A stretch of DNA of 59,862 bases from Blautia sp. OF03-15BH (GCF_003463065.1 NZ_QSCM01000017.1:1-59862), one strand, 5' to 3'. Positions 1 through 9,692 are shown, counted from the first letter of the stretch. Notes: generated by a model from the letters alone, not told the origin. Translations and numbers: made by a program.

Positions 1-73
1 TGAACTTTCAAGGATATGTCACTGTTCAGTTATCAAGGTTCTTGGTTTGTTGCTGTTCAGCAGCAACTTCTTT
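1..73 (-). other. rRNA operon leader (5' end, operon continues outside window)
   Basis: Read on the minus strand, this follows a strong tandem promoter pair and holds no reading frame. It looks like the pre-16S leader of Clostridia, with the phrase 'ctgaacagtgacat' and short inverted repeats around 'gttgctgctgaacagcaac'. The 16S gene itself would lie to the left of the window and is not seen, so the assignment rests on promoter strength and leader style. Confidence 0.55.
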
Positions 74-102
74 ATTATATCAGGCTTTGTTTTGTTTGTC
101 AA
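74..102 (-). promoter_or_regulatory. sigma-A promoter, proximal rRNA promoter
   Basis: On the minus strand, TTGACA (102-97), a 17-base spacer and TATAAT (79-74), both consensus hexamers. An A/T-rich tract directly upstream resembles an UP element. It points out of the window to the left. Confidence 0.8.
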
Positions 103-170
103 GAACTTTTTTAAACTTTTTTCAAAAGTTTTTTTGATGTTCTTTTTTCAAACTTGCTCAGCGAGTATTG

Positions 171-199
171 ATTCTATCATTGATTTTCGCTATTGTCAA
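171..199 (-). promoter_or_regulatory. sigma-A promoter, distal rRNA promoter
   Basis: On the minus strand, TTGACA (199-194), a 17-base spacer and TAGAAT (176-171) preceded by TG. The upstream tract repeats the 'aaaaaagttc TTGACA' context of the proximal promoter, so the two look like a duplication, as is usual in tandem rRNA promoters. Confidence 0.7.
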
Positions 200-253
200 G
201 AACTTTTTTATTTTTTTGAATTTTTTATTTTATTCAAGCGATTCAAAAAAATA

Positions 254-341
254 CGGAGAAGGAGGGATTTGAACCCTCGCACCGCGCGAACGGTCTACAC
301 CCTTAGCAGGGGCGCCTCTTCAGCCACTTGAGTACTTCTCC
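254..341 (-). tRNA. tRNA-Ser(GCU)
   Basis: An 88-base class II tRNA with acceptor strands GGAGAAG/CTTCTCC, discriminator G, the long variable arm expected of tRNA-Ser, and anticodon GCT in the loop 'ctgctaa'. CCA is not encoded. It lies upstream of and co-directional with the rRNA promoters; a T-rich run follows its 3' end. Confidence 0.95.
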
Positions 342-514
342 AGATACATTGCATTCAGTTTTGAATAGCGTTCATCAGTGACGCATTTGAAATTATACTT
401 TATGAATTTACTTTTGTCAATGCTTTTTTTCATTTTTTTCAATTATTTATTTTGTATCTCACTTGGCTCACGGAAACACTGTTTTTTCTCTCTCCTGTTT
501 TTCTTTTAATTTTG

Positions 515-550
515 AAAAAACCCGGAAGACTTCTGCTGCTTCCGGGCCTT
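515..550 (-). terminator. Rho-independent terminator after gatD
   Basis: On the minus strand, a GC-rich stem (GCCCGGAAG / CTTCCGGGT) around a short loop is followed by a run of T. It begins just past the gatD stop codon and closes the gyrA-murT-gatD direction. Confidence 0.85.
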
Positions 551-552
551 TC

Positions 553-1281
553 TTATTCTGCATTTTTTACAAAGCGGTTATAAATGTAGTCATTTGCTTC
601 TTTTTCTTCACTGTCATCCAGAACTTTTAACTCCATTGGGCGATTATATCTTCTCTCCAGTGCTTTCTGTATAAGATAATCTGCCACCTGGGGATTTTTA
701 GGAAGAAGCGGTCCATGAAGATAGGTTCCAATGACATTTTTATAGACCACGCCTTCATATCCGGATTCTCCATCATTACCATTACCGTAAAGTACCTTCC
801 CAAAGGGCTTATTTGCCCCAATAAAGGTTCTTCCGCCATGATTCTCGAATCCTACTACCGGAAATTCAAAAAGATCGCTCTTTAAGACGATATTTGAAAT
901 CAGACGTCCTTCCTTCTGCTCCGTGTAAAGATCCACCAGATCCAGTCCCTCGATAAGACCGTCATCTGTCTGATAATATTTTCCCAGGAGCTGATAACCG
1001 CCGCAGACAGCAATCACAACGCCATTGGATTCCACATAAGCCTTGAAATCCTCCCGGATCGCCTTCAGCTTATTGCAGACGATCATCTGCTCCCTGTCAG
1101 ATCCTCCGCCCAGAAGTACAATATCAAGTTCCTGAAAATCAATCTTATCTCCGGAACGGAATTCTTTCACTTCTGCCCGGATTCCTCTCCATTCACAGCG
1201 TTTACGGAGACACTGGATATTTCCTCTGTCTCCGTAAAGATTCAGAAGATCCGGATAAAGATGGCCGATGGTAATATTCAT
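553..1281 (-). CDS. gatD: Lipid II isoglutaminyl synthase, glutaminase subunit GatD
   Basis: A 242-residue class I glutamine amidotransferase of the CobB/CobQ type. With MurT it amidates D-Glu of lipid II to D-isoglutamine in the cytoplasm; GatD releases ammonia from glutamine. The nucleophile Cys93 lies in AVCGGYQ and the partner His189 in YLHGPLL, nearly the same positions as in the Staphylococcus aureus protein. Its ATG overlaps the murT stop by four bases (ATGA), so the two are translationally coupled. The length is normal. The pairing with murT makes the call firm against cobyric acid synthase-like relatives. Confidence 0.93.
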   Translation of the reverse strand: MNITIGHLYPDLLNLYGDRGNIQCLRKRCEWRGIRAEVKEFRSGDKIDFQELDIVLLGGGSDREQMIVCNKLKAIREDFKAYVESNGVVIAVCGGYQLLGKYYQTDDGLIEGLDLVDLYTEQKEGRLISNIVLKSDLFEFPVVGFENHGGRTFIGANKPFGKVLYGNGNDGESGYEGVVYKNVIGTYLHGPLLPKNPQVADYLIQKALERRYNRPMELKVLDDSEEKEANDYIYNRFVKNAE

Positions 1282-2624
1282 TTCTGCTCTCCCTCCAGTT
1301 TCTTCAGAATATTATGCGTCTTATAAAGACCTGTGTAATTCACCAGTACATAGAGATTTTTTACACCGTCCTTGATGCGGTCCTGGATGGCCTTTTCAAT
1401 ATCCGGCTCCAGAATGGACGGGATATCCACGTATTTGAGACGAAGCTGCATATCACGGCAGCGGATACCGCTTACCGTAATGGAATGGATTCCGGCATCC
1501 TGAAAACGATCAAAGTCTACATCCCAAAGCCAGGAAACATCAATACCGTCCTGGCTGTTGTCATTGATGAGGATGATCAGGTCTTTTTCCTTCGTATCCT
1601 CCATGACAGCGGAAATATTCTGATTAAAGCCCGCCGGATTTTTGGCAAGATTAAGGATAATATCCGTCCCGTTGATGTGGAACGCCTCATTCCGGCCGTT
1701 TTCCGGACTGTATTTTCTCAGAACCCGGTTATAAGCAGTCAGTTTCAGTCCTGCCTCTTTTCCGGCAGCATAAGCCGCCAAGATGTTATAGATATTGTAA
1801 AAACCTCTGTAATTGGCCTCAATGGCAGTCCCGTTCACTTCAAAGGACAGATTCTCTCCAGCATGCACATGCAGGGCATTATAGGTGAGCTCCGGACGCT
1901 TAAAGCCGCAGTCCGGGCAATAATAATCTCCCAGCTGACTGTAATGATAAAAATGATACTCCATTTTGGAACCGCATTTTTTACAGAAAGTTCCTTCTCT
2001 GATCTCTCCGGAATCTTTCTGATCTTTGAAATACTGCTCTCCAATGCCAAACGTCACATAAGGATTTCCACTCTCCATTGCAAGATAAGTAGACAGAGAA
2101 TCGTCTCCGTTTACAATAACTTCCATTTCCGGTGCCATCTGCATTGCCTTTTTCAGAAGATTCATGGTAATGTCTATCTCACCATACCGGTCCAGCTGAT
2201 CACGGAACAGATTGGTCAATACCATATAATCCGGCTTAAAATGAGGAAAAATACGGACAGTAGATGCCTCATCCACCTCGATGCAGGCATAATCAGCCTT
2301 CAGGTTACCGCTAAGAGAGGCGCTCTGTGCAAAGGCTGCTGCCACACCGTTGAGCATATTGGAACCCGTATGGTTGCAGACTACCTTTTTTCCCTCTGCT
2401 TCAATGGCAGAACAGAGAAGATTGTTTGTGGTAGTCTTCCCGTTGGTTCCGCAGGTAACGAAAATCTTCTCTTTTACTTGGCTGGAAAGTTCTTTTAAAA
2501 TGTCCGGATCGATCTTTAAAGCAATCTGTCCGGCCAGGGTCACGCCCTGTTTACCGGTGATCCGGCAGGCAAAGCCAGTGGCTTTTGCCGCCCACACCGC
2601 AAGGATTCTTCTTAATCTGCTCAT
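1278..2624 (-). CDS. murT: Lipid II isoglutaminyl synthase, Mur-ligase-like subunit MurT
   Basis: A 448-residue Mur-ligase homologue, the ATP-dependent subunit of the MurT-GatD complex that amidates peptidoglycan stem peptides. The ATP loop GTNGKTT is at residues 59-65. A four-cysteine zinc ribbon is inserted in the middle domain (Cys214, 217, 236, 239), a hallmark of MurT that ordinary MurE/MurF lack. The C-terminal domain is the DUF1727 type. The start directly abuts the gyrA stop, an unusual but tight operon arrangement. Confidence 0.93.
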   Translation of the reverse strand: MSRLRRILAVWAAKATGFACRITGKQGVTLAGQIALKIDPDILKELSSQVKEKIFVTCGTNGKTTTNNLLCSAIEAEGKKVVCNHTGSNMLNGVAAAFAQSASLSGNLKADYACIEVDEASTVRIFPHFKPDYMVLTNLFRDQLDRYGEIDITMNLLKKAMQMAPEMEVIVNGDDSLSTYLAMESGNPYVTFGIGEQYFKDQKDSGEIREGTFCKKCGSKMEYHFYHYSQLGDYYCPDCGFKRPELTYNALHVHAGENLSFEVNGTAIEANYRGFYNIYNILAAYAAGKEAGLKLTAYNRVLRKYSPENGRNEAFHINGTDIILNLAKNPAGFNQNISAVMEDTKEKDLIILINDNSQDGIDVSWLWDVDFDRFQDAGIHSITVSGIRCRDMQLRLKYVDIPSILEPDIEKAIQDRIKDGVKNLYVLVNYTGLYKTHNILKKLEGEQK

Positions 2625-5144
2625 TTATTTTGATTCTTCTTCCAGTTCAGTTTCCATGGTCTTCAGCATGTCCTCATCGGATTTCTTGGATTCTTCCTTA
2701 ACCCTGGCAATACTGGCCACCTTGATATTTTCTCCTACATCCATAAGTTTTACACCAGAAGTTACCCGGCCCAGGATCGAAATATCCTCACACTCAATAC
2801 GGATCACGATGCCTTCCGTGTTGATGAGAAGGATCTCGTTTTCTTTATTCAGGATCTTCACTCCTACTACATTTCCGGTCTTCTCCATGATCTTATAGCA
2901 CTTCACACCTTTACCACCGCGGATCTGGGCTGTAAACTCTTCAAGGTCCGTCAGTTTTCCCATACCTTTTTCCGATACTGTCAGAAGATATTTTCCCTGC
3001 GTGTCAAGCTGCATACCTACCACTTCATCACCGTCAGAAAGATTCATGCCGATAACTCCCATGGAAACACGACCGGTGCTTCTGACATCTGTCTCGTGGA
3101 AACGGATACACATGCCATATTTGGTCACAAGGAAGATATCTTTCTCATCGTTGGTACGTTTTACCTCGATCAGTTCATCATCCTCTCTGAGTGTCATGGC
3201 AGCCAGACCGCCCTTCCGCACGTTGACATAATCCGTCACCGGCGTTTTCTTCACGATACCTTTTTTGGTTGCCATAAAAAGATACTGACCTTCCGCAAAT
3301 TCCTTGATGGAGATCGTAGCTGTGATCTTTTCTTCCGGAGCCAGCTGCAGAAGATTTACAATAGCCGTTCCTCTTGCTGTACGGCTTGCTTCCGGAATCT
3401 CGTATCCTTTCAGACGGTATACCCGACCGGTATTCGTAAAGAACATGATATAGCTGTGAGTATTCATCATGAGAAGTTCTGTAATATAGTCATCATCCAG
3501 AGTCTGCATGCCCTTGATACCTTTTCCGCCACGGTTCTGGCTCTTGAAATTGTCCACGGTCATACGTTTGATATAACCAAGCTTCGTCATGGCAATGACC
3601 ACATTTTCCTTCGGGATCAGATCCTCTGTGGAAATATCAAACTCGTCAAATCCGATGCTGGTTCTTCTCTCATCGCCGTACTTATCAGCGATCTCTGAGA
3701 TCTCCTTGCGGATCACACCAAGCAGAAGATTTTCATCCGCCAGAATCGCTTTCAACTCACCGATGCGTTTCATAAGCTCTGCATACTCGTTTTCCAGCTT
3801 CTCCCGTTCCAGACCGGTGAGCGTACGAAGACGCATATCCACAATCGCCTGAGCCTGGGCATCAGAAAGAGCAAAGCGCTCCATCAAAGCAGCTTTCGCC
3901 GCCTGCGTGTTGACAGAACCGCGGATGATCTTAATGACTTCATCGATATGATCAAGTGCAATGAGCAGTCCCTGTAAAATATGGGCTCTCTCTTCCGCTT
4001 TGTTCAGATCATATTTCGTTCTTCTGGTGACTACATCCTCCTGATGGCGGATATAATACTGCAGGATCTCCAGGATATTCATAACCTTGGGCTGCAGGCT
4101 GGTCGGACCGTCTCCTGCCAGAGCCAGCATGATCACACCATACGTATCCTGAAGCTGTGTATGCTTAAAGAGCTGGTTCAGTACCACATTGGCATTGGCA
4201 TCTCTCCTGAGCTCAATGTTGATGCGCATGCCTTCACGGCTGGATTCATCCGTAATGCCGGTAATTCCATCGATTTTTTTGTCACGGACAAGCTCAGCGA
4301 TCTTCTCAATGAGCCGTGCCTTATTTACCATGTACGGAAGCTCATGTACCAGGATCCGGCTCTTTCCGTTAGGCATGGCTTCAATCTCTGTTACTGCACG
4401 CACACGGATCTTTCCGCGTCCTGTACGGTATGCTTCCTCAATTCCTCTGGTTCCAAGGATCATCGCTCCTGTCGGAAAATCCGGGCCTTTGATGATCTTT
4501 AAAATTTCATCGATTTCCGTATCCCTGTTCTCCTGGACCCGATTATCGATGATCTTCACCACTGCAGAAACAACTTCCCGAAGGTTATGAGGCGGGATAT
4601 TGGTCGCCATTCCGACTGCAATACCGGTCGTTCCATTTACCAGAAGGTTTGGGATCCGGCTGGGCAGTACCGTAGGCTCTTTCTCCGTTTCATCGAAGTT
4701 CGGCTGGAAATCAACGGTATCCTTGTTGATATCTGCAAGCATCTCCATAGAGATCTTACTGAGTCTTGCCTCCGTGTATCGCATGGCTGCTGCGCCGTCT
4801 CCATCCACAGAACCGAAGTTTCCATGGCCGTCTACCAGCGGATAACGGGTAGACCATTCCTGAGCCATATTTACCAGAGCTCCGTAAATGGAACTATCTC
4901 CATGGGGATGATATTTACCCATGGTATCACCGACGATACGCGCACATTTTCGATGTGGCTTATCCGGTCCATTGTTCAGCTCGATCATGGAATACAGCAC
5001 TCGCCTCTGTACGGGTTTCAATCCATCCCGTACATCCGGAAGAGCCCTGGAAGCGATCACGCTCATGGCATAATCGATATAAAACTTCTCCATGGTCTTT
5101 TTCAGATCCCTCTCATGGATCTTGTCAAAAATATTGTCTTCCAC
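2625..5144 (-). CDS. gyrA: DNA gyrase subunit A
   Basis: The 839-residue breakage-reunion subunit of gyrase, which with GyrB introduces negative supercoils. The catalytic tyrosine is Tyr123 in AAMRYTEARL. A GyrA-box-like QNRGGKG near the middle marks the wrapping C-terminal beta-pinwheel, so this is GyrA rather than ParC. In the quinolone region HGDSSIYG, Ser84 matches Escherichia coli Ser83, but the usual acidic residue (Asp87 of E. coli) is Gly88. It lies 11 bases after gyrB in one operon. Confidence 0.97.
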   Translation of the reverse strand: MEDNIFDKIHERDLKKTMEKFYIDYAMSVIASRALPDVRDGLKPVQRRVLYSMIELNNGPDKPHRKCARIVGDTMGKYHPHGDSSIYGALVNMAQEWSTRYPLVDGHGNFGSVDGDGAAAMRYTEARLSKISMEMLADINKDTVDFQPNFDETEKEPTVLPSRIPNLLVNGTTGIAVGMATNIPPHNLREVVSAVVKIIDNRVQENRDTEIDEILKIIKGPDFPTGAMILGTRGIEEAYRTGRGKIRVRAVTEIEAMPNGKSRILVHELPYMVNKARLIEKIAELVRDKKIDGITGITDESSREGMRINIELRRDANANVVLNQLFKHTQLQDTYGVIMLALAGDGPTSLQPKVMNILEILQYYIRHQEDVVTRRTKYDLNKAEERAHILQGLLIALDHIDEVIKIIRGSVNTQAAKAALMERFALSDAQAQAIVDMRLRTLTGLEREKLENEYAELMKRIGELKAILADENLLLGVIRKEISEIADKYGDERRTSIGFDEFDISTEDLIPKENVVIAMTKLGYIKRMTVDNFKSQNRGGKGIKGMQTLDDDYITELLMMNTHSYIMFFTNTGRVYRLKGYEIPEASRTARGTAIVNLLQLAPEEKITATISIKEFAEGQYLFMATKKGIVKKTPVTDYVNVRKGGLAAMTLREDDELIEVKRTNDEKDIFLVTKYGMCIRFHETDVRSTGRVSMGVIGMNLSDGDEVVGMQLDTQGKYLLTVSEKGMGKLTDLEEFTAQIRGGKGVKCYKIMEKTGNVVGVKILNKENEILLINTEGIVIRIECEDISILGRVTSGVKLMDVGENIKVASIARVKEESKKSDEDMLKTMETELEEESK

Positions 5145-5155
5145 GGTTTCTCCTC

Positions 5156-7084
5156 CTAAATGTCAAGATTTTCTACAAATTTCGCGTTTTCCTCGATGAA
5201 TTCTCTTCTGGGTTCCACCTGATCACCCATCAGTGTGGTAAAGGTCACATCCAGTTCAGAAGAAGCTTCTTCATCCATGTTCACGCGAAGAAGAATCCTG
5301 CGCTCCGGATCCATGGTAGTCTCCCAGAGCTGCTCCGGATCCATCTCTCCAAGTCCTTTATAACGCTGAATCTTATTATTCTGGTCACGGCCTACCTCAT
5401 TGAGGATCTTCGCCAGCTCCTCATCACTGTAGGCATACCAGACTTTTTTATTTTTTTCAAGCTTGTAAAGAGGCGGCTGTGCCAGATATACATGTCCCTG
5501 ACGGATCAGCTCCGGCATAAACCGGTACAAAAACGTCAGAAGCAGTGTACTGATATGAGCACCATCCACATCGGCATCTGTCATGATAATGATCTTGTCA
5601 TAACGCAGCTTGCTGATGTCAAAATCCTCATGGATACCGGTTCCGAAAGCAGTGATCATTGCTTTGATCTCCGCGTTTCCATAAATCCGGTCAAGTCTCG
5701 CTTTTTCCACGTTCAGGATTTTTCCACGAAGAGGAAGGATCGCCTGCGTCGCACGGCTTCTGGCTGTTTTTGCAGAACCGCCCGCAGAGTCTCCCTCTAC
5801 GATGTAGATCTCACAGTTTTTCGGATCCTTATCTGAACAGTCTGCCAGTTTTCCCGGCAGAGCCATGCCGTCCAGGGCAGATTTTCTCCTTGTCAGTTCT
5901 CTTGCCTTTCTTGCTGCCTCACGGGCCCTCTGAGCCATGATGGATTTCTCCAGAACGATCTTCGCCACCTGCGGATGCTGTTCCAGATAAATGGTCAGCT
6001 GCTCGGTCACCAGATTGTCTACCGCTCCTCTTGCTTCACTGTTTCCCAGCTTCTGCTTTGTCTGACCTTCAAACTGAGGCTCCTCAAGTTTCACACTGAC
6101 GATCGCAGTCAGCCCCTCACGGATATCTTCTCCGGAAAGACTGTCCGTCTCCTTGATCAGCTTATTTGCTTTGGCATACGTATTAAACGTCTTTGTCAGG
6201 GCATTCCGGAAACCGGTGAGATGTGTTCCGCCTTCCGGTGTCGTAATGTTATTTACGAAACTGTAAACGCCTTCGTTGTATCCATCGTTATGCTGAAGTG
6301 CCACCTCAACAGAAACGCCGTCACGGTTTCCTTCACAGTAGACGATTTCCGGATAAAGCGGTGTCTTTCCCCTGTTCAGATAGCTGACAAATTCTTTGAT
6401 GCCTCCCTCGTAATGAAAGACCTTCTGTACGGGCTCCTCTTCTCTGTCATCCCGAAGGACGATACGGATTCCCTTAGTGAGAAAAGCCATCTCCCGAAGA
6501 CGGTGCTTCAGGGTATTGAAATCATACTCTGTCTCCTCAAAAATCTCCGGATCCGGCTGGAAATCTACCTGCGTTCCCGTCTTCTCCAGAGGACATTCAC
6601 CAATCACCTTCAAGGGATAGCAGACCTTCCCCCGCTCATAACGCTGCTGATAAACTTTTCCTTCATGGCAGATACGAACCTCCAGCCAGGTGGAAAGTGC
6701 GTTTACAACAGAGGCTCCCACACCATGAAGACCACCGGATACCTTATATCCGCCGCCGCCAAATTTTCCGCCGGCATGAAGGATCGTAAATACCACCTCT
6801 ACAGCCGGAAGACCGGATTTATGGTTGATTCCTACAGGAATCCCACGACCGTTATCGATAACGGTGATGCTGTTTCCCTTGTTGATGACGACCTGTATTT
6901 CCGTACAGAAACCGGCCAGTGCCTCGTCCACTGCATTATCTACGATCTCATACACCAGATGATGAAGTCCACGTACGGAAGTGCTTCCGATGTACATTCC
7001 CGGTCTTTTGCGGACTGCCTCCAGGCCCTCCAGGATCTGGATCTGGTCTGCGCCATATTCTGCATTTTGTTGTTCTGTACCCAT
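5156..7084 (-). CDS. gyrB: DNA gyrase subunit B
   Basis: The 642-residue ATPase subunit of gyrase. The GHKL ATP site shows DNGRGIP near residue 77, and the TOPRIM domain shows EGDSAGGSA and the DADVDG metal site. The short C-terminal half is the Gram-positive form without the E. coli insertion. It lies 12 bases after recF and directly before gyrA, the usual dnaA-dnaN-yaaA-recF-gyrB-gyrA order. Confidence 0.97.
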   Translation of the reverse strand: MGTEQQNAEYGADQIQILEGLEAVRKRPGMYIGSTSVRGLHHLVYEIVDNAVDEALAGFCTEIQVVINKGNSITVIDNGRGIPVGINHKSGLPAVEVVFTILHAGGKFGGGGYKVSGGLHGVGASVVNALSTWLEVRICHEGKVYQQRYERGKVCYPLKVIGECPLEKTGTQVDFQPDPEIFEETEYDFNTLKHRLREMAFLTKGIRIVLRDDREEEPVQKVFHYEGGIKEFVSYLNRGKTPLYPEIVYCEGNRDGVSVEVALQHNDGYNEGVYSFVNNITTPEGGTHLTGFRNALTKTFNTYAKANKLIKETDSLSGEDIREGLTAIVSVKLEEPQFEGQTKQKLGNSEARGAVDNLVTEQLTIYLEQHPQVAKIVLEKSIMAQRAREAARKARELTRRKSALDGMALPGKLADCSDKDPKNCEIYIVEGDSAGGSAKTARSRATQAILPLRGKILNVEKARLDRIYGNAEIKAMITAFGTGIHEDFDISKLRYDKIIIMTDADVDGAHISTLLLTFLYRFMPELIRQGHVYLAQPPLYKLEKNKKVWYAYSDEELAKILNEVGRDQNNKIQRYKGLGEMDPEQLWETTMDPERRILLRVNMDEEASSELDVTFTTLMGDQVEPRREFIEENAKFVENLDI

Positions 7085-7096
7085 TATCTAACCTCC

Positions 7097-8173
7097 TTAA
7101 GTTACTACTCCATCGCTTACCTGAAATACTTTATTTATTTCAAAACGGTTCTCAACAAACTCATCAAGTCCCGTACAAGTGATCAATGTCTGTATATCAT
7201 GAATACCGTCCAGAAGATATTTCTGCCTGTTGCTGTCCAGCTCGGAAAGCACATCATCCAGAAGAAGCACCGGCGTATCCTTGATCTCCTGTTTTACCAG
7301 CTCGATCTCGGAAAGCTTCAGAGAAAGTGCCGCCGTACGCTGCTGCCCCTGAGAACCAAACTTACGGATATCCATTCCGCCAATATCAAAGCAGAGATCA
7401 TCTCTGTGAGGACCATTCTGGGTCGTACGGAGTTTTAAGTCCCGTTCCCGGCTATTTTTCAGTTTCTGTTCAAAATCCCCGATCTCCACATTTTTCTCAT
7501 AATGGATCACCAGGGTCTCCCGGCCTCCGGAGAGGCGCTGATGGATTCCGCCTATGATTTCATTGAGGCGACTGACAAAAAGTTCTCTCTCCTGAATGAC
7601 TCTCTGCCCGTACTGAACCAGCTGACTGTCCCATACATCCAGCGTATCCAGATATTCCGGCCGAAAGGAGATCTCCTTCAGCAGTTTGTTTCGCTGGTTC
7701 AGGATTTTGTTGTAATTAGACAGCTGAAAAAGATAGACTTTTGAAAGCTGGCAAAGCTCCAGATCCACAAAACGTCTCCGTTCTCCCGGGCCGCTTTTGA
7801 TGATATTCAGATCTTCGGGAGAAAAAAACACAAAATTACCAAGCCCAAGAAGTTCTCCCGCCTTCCGTATGGGGACACCGTTTATGGCGATCCCCTTGGG
7901 TCTGTTTTTTTTAAGATGCATATCGATGCTGTAAGAACTTCCGGCCCGGTCAAGTTTCATACGGATATGTGCTTCTTCCTGGTCAAAGCGGATCATCTCC
8001 CGGTCTCTGCTCCCTTTGTGGGACTTGGTCGTCCCGCAGAGGTAGACCGACTCCAGAATATTCGTCTTTCCCTGGGCATTTTCTCCGTAAAAAATATTGG
8101 TTCCCGGATCCAGCTGAAGTTCCAGCGTCTCATAATTCCTGAAATTTTCCAGTTTGATCGATTCGATTACCAT
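7097..8173 (-). CDS. recF: DNA replication and repair protein RecF
   Basis: A 358-residue SMC-like ATPase that helps load RecA at single-strand gaps. The Walker A motif GENAQGKT is at residues 30-37, with an ABC-type signature (FGSQGQQRT) and Walker B (LLLDDVLSELD) near the C-terminus. The length is normal. It follows yaaA by 12 bases within the dnaA operon. Confidence 0.95.
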   Translation of the reverse strand: MVIESIKLENFRNYETLELQLDPGTNIFYGENAQGKTNILESVYLCGTTKSHKGSRDREMIRFDQEEAHIRMKLDRAGSSYSIDMHLKKNRPKGIAINGVPIRKAGELLGLGNFVFFSPEDLNIIKSGPGERRRFVDLELCQLSKVYLFQLSNYNKILNQRNKLLKEISFRPEYLDTLDVWDSQLVQYGQRVIQERELFVSRLNEIIGGIHQRLSGGRETLVIHYEKNVEIGDFEQKLKNSRERDLKLRTTQNGPHRDDLCFDIGGMDIRKFGSQGQQRTAALSLKLSEIELVKQEIKDTPVLLLDDVLSELDSNRQKYLLDGIHDIQTLITCTGLDEFVENRFEINKVFQVSDGVVT

Positions 8174-8185
8174 TCGGCACCAGCC

Positions 8186-8401
8186 TTACTTTTTTTCCAG
8201 AACCGTTACTGTCTGTCCTTCGTAGGTAAAAGTATCTCCCGGATGAAGTTTCTTTCCTCGCTGGGTCTCTGTTACGCCATTAACCAGTACCTGTCCCTCC
8301 TGTACGGCGAATTTTGCTTCTACGCCGGACTCACATAAACCGGCCAGCTTCAGTGCCTGTCCCAGCTTGATAAATTCATCTTTGATTGCAATTGTATTCA
8401 T
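8186..8401 (-). CDS. yaaA: S4-domain RNA-binding protein YaaA/RlbA
   Basis: A 71-residue protein that is almost entirely one S4 RNA-binding fold (LGQALKLAGLCESGVEAKFAV...VNGVTETQRGKKL). Homologues sit between dnaN and recF across Firmicutes and are thought to act in ribosome or RNA metabolism. It is unrelated to the peroxide-stress YaaA at 32634. Confidence 0.88.
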   Translation of the reverse strand: MNTIAIKDEFIKLGQALKLAGLCESGVEAKFAVQEGQVLVNGVTETQRGKKLHPGDTFTYEGQTVTVLEKK

Positions 8402-8413
8402 GATTTTCCTCCC

Positions 8414-9517
8414 TTAAGCTGTAAAGTTTACCGGCAGAATGAGATAGGTGTAAGTTTCTTTGTCATCCCGGATAAAGCAGGGCGCTTTGGGATTTACCAG
8501 ATAAACATCAACGGTCTCATCGTCAATTACCCGCAAAGCATCCATCAGGAACCGGGGGTTGAAGCCAATAAGAATATCTTTACCCTCTTTCTCAATATCA
8601 ATATCCTCTTTCATAGAACCGATCTGAGAATTGATCTTAAGTTCCATGGAAGCATCTGTGATATGGATGATAATGGGTTTTTTATCTCCTTCCTTGACCA
8701 GCAGCGTTGCACGGTCGATACAGCTTAGAAGCTCTTTCTTGTTTACCGTGATCTTTGTTTCATAATCACTGGAAAGCATCTGATCAATACGGTAATACTC
8801 TCCTTCGATCAGGCGGGAAACAACAACGGTTTCATCAAATTCAAAAACAATATGGTTGTTTGTAAAGAAAATACGGACATCGTCGTCTGTTTCGCCGGAT
8901 AAAATCTTGCTCACTTCTGTGAGTGTCTTTCCGGGAACGACAACTTTAATATTGCCAAAGTTTTCTTTTAATTCCACTTTTCTGATCGAAATCCTGTGTC
9001 CGTCCAGGGAAACCACTTTTAGTAAACTTCCGTTTACTTCAAAAAGCTCACCGGTCATCATTTTATTATTTTCATTTACAGCAATCGAAAAGATGGTCTG
9101 ACGGATCACTTCTTTCAGCGTAAACTGAGTAAGAGTGATGCTTTCATTTTTTTCAACAACAGGAAGTCCTGTGAAATCGTCACCGGACTGACCCGGTATA
9201 TTAAATTTTGCTTTTTCACAGGTGATGGTCGTGTTCAGTCTGGCATCTGTTTCGATAGTCACTTCATTTTCCGGAAGTTTTCGTACGATTTCAGAAAAAA
9301 TCTTTGCATCCAGAGCAACAATACCTTTTTCCTGGATGGAACCGTCAACTGTAGTTTCAATGCCAAGTTCCATATCATTTGCAGTAAATTTAATTTTTCC
9401 AAGAGTTGCATCGATCAGAATGCATTCCAGGATCGGCATGGTCGTTTTGGAGGGTACCGCTTTCAGTACGGTGTTTACACCCTTTAACAGACTTGTTTTG
9501 GAACAGATAATTTTCAT
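8414..9517 (-). CDS. dnaN: DNA polymerase III sliding clamp (beta subunit)
   Basis: The 367-residue beta clamp, which tethers the replicative polymerase to DNA. It begins MKIICSKTSLLKGV and runs through three clamp domains to the conserved end YLILPVNF. The length is normal. It is separated from dnaA by a 175-base gap with DnaA-box-like sequences, as in many Firmicutes with a second origin cluster there. Confidence 0.97.
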   Translation of the reverse strand: MKIICSKTSLLKGVNTVLKAVPSKTTMPILECILIDATLGKIKFTANDMELGIETTVDGSIQEKGIVALDAKIFSEIVRKLPENEVTIETDARLNTTITCEKAKFNIPGQSGDDFTGLPVVEKNESITLTQFTLKEVIRQTIFSIAVNENNKMMTGELFEVNGSLLKVVSLDGHRISIRKVELKENFGNIKVVVPGKTLTEVSKILSGETDDDVRIFFTNNHIVFEFDETVVVSRLIEGEYYRIDQMLSSDYETKITVNKKELLSCIDRATLLVKEGDKKPIIIHITDASMELKINSQIGSMKEDIDIEKEGKDILIGFNPRFLMDALRVIDDETVDVYLVNPKAPCFIRDDKETYTYLILPVNFTA

Positions 9518-9692
9518 AGGTGTGTACTCCTTCTGGCCGAAAAAGGCTTTGAATATATTTTTTATAGAAAATCAGTAGTCATATTCTTAGGGGCTGTGGA
9601 TTTGTGAATAACCGTACGAAAGGCAGTAAAATCAAGAGGTTCCTGTGTGGAATACTTTTGTGGAACTCTCGTACGGAGCCTGTGGATGACTG
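9518..9692. promoter_or_regulatory. dnaA-dnaN intergenic DnaA-box cluster
   Basis: This 175-base gap holds a near-consensus DnaA box TGTGAATAA (9603-9611) and several GTGGAT/GTGGAA half matches at about 9594, 9646, 9659 and 9680. A second box cluster between dnaA and dnaN is typical of bipartite Firmicute origins. The dnaN promoter must also lie here. Confidence 0.5.

Noticed and set aside
47..331. Plus-strand frame across the rRNA promoters and tRNA-Ser
   Set aside because: It is made of A/T tracts and the reverse of a tRNA gene.
1314..2498. Long plus-strand frame opposite murT
   Set aside because: It is antisense to a clear gene and has no protein-like motifs; a shadow frame.
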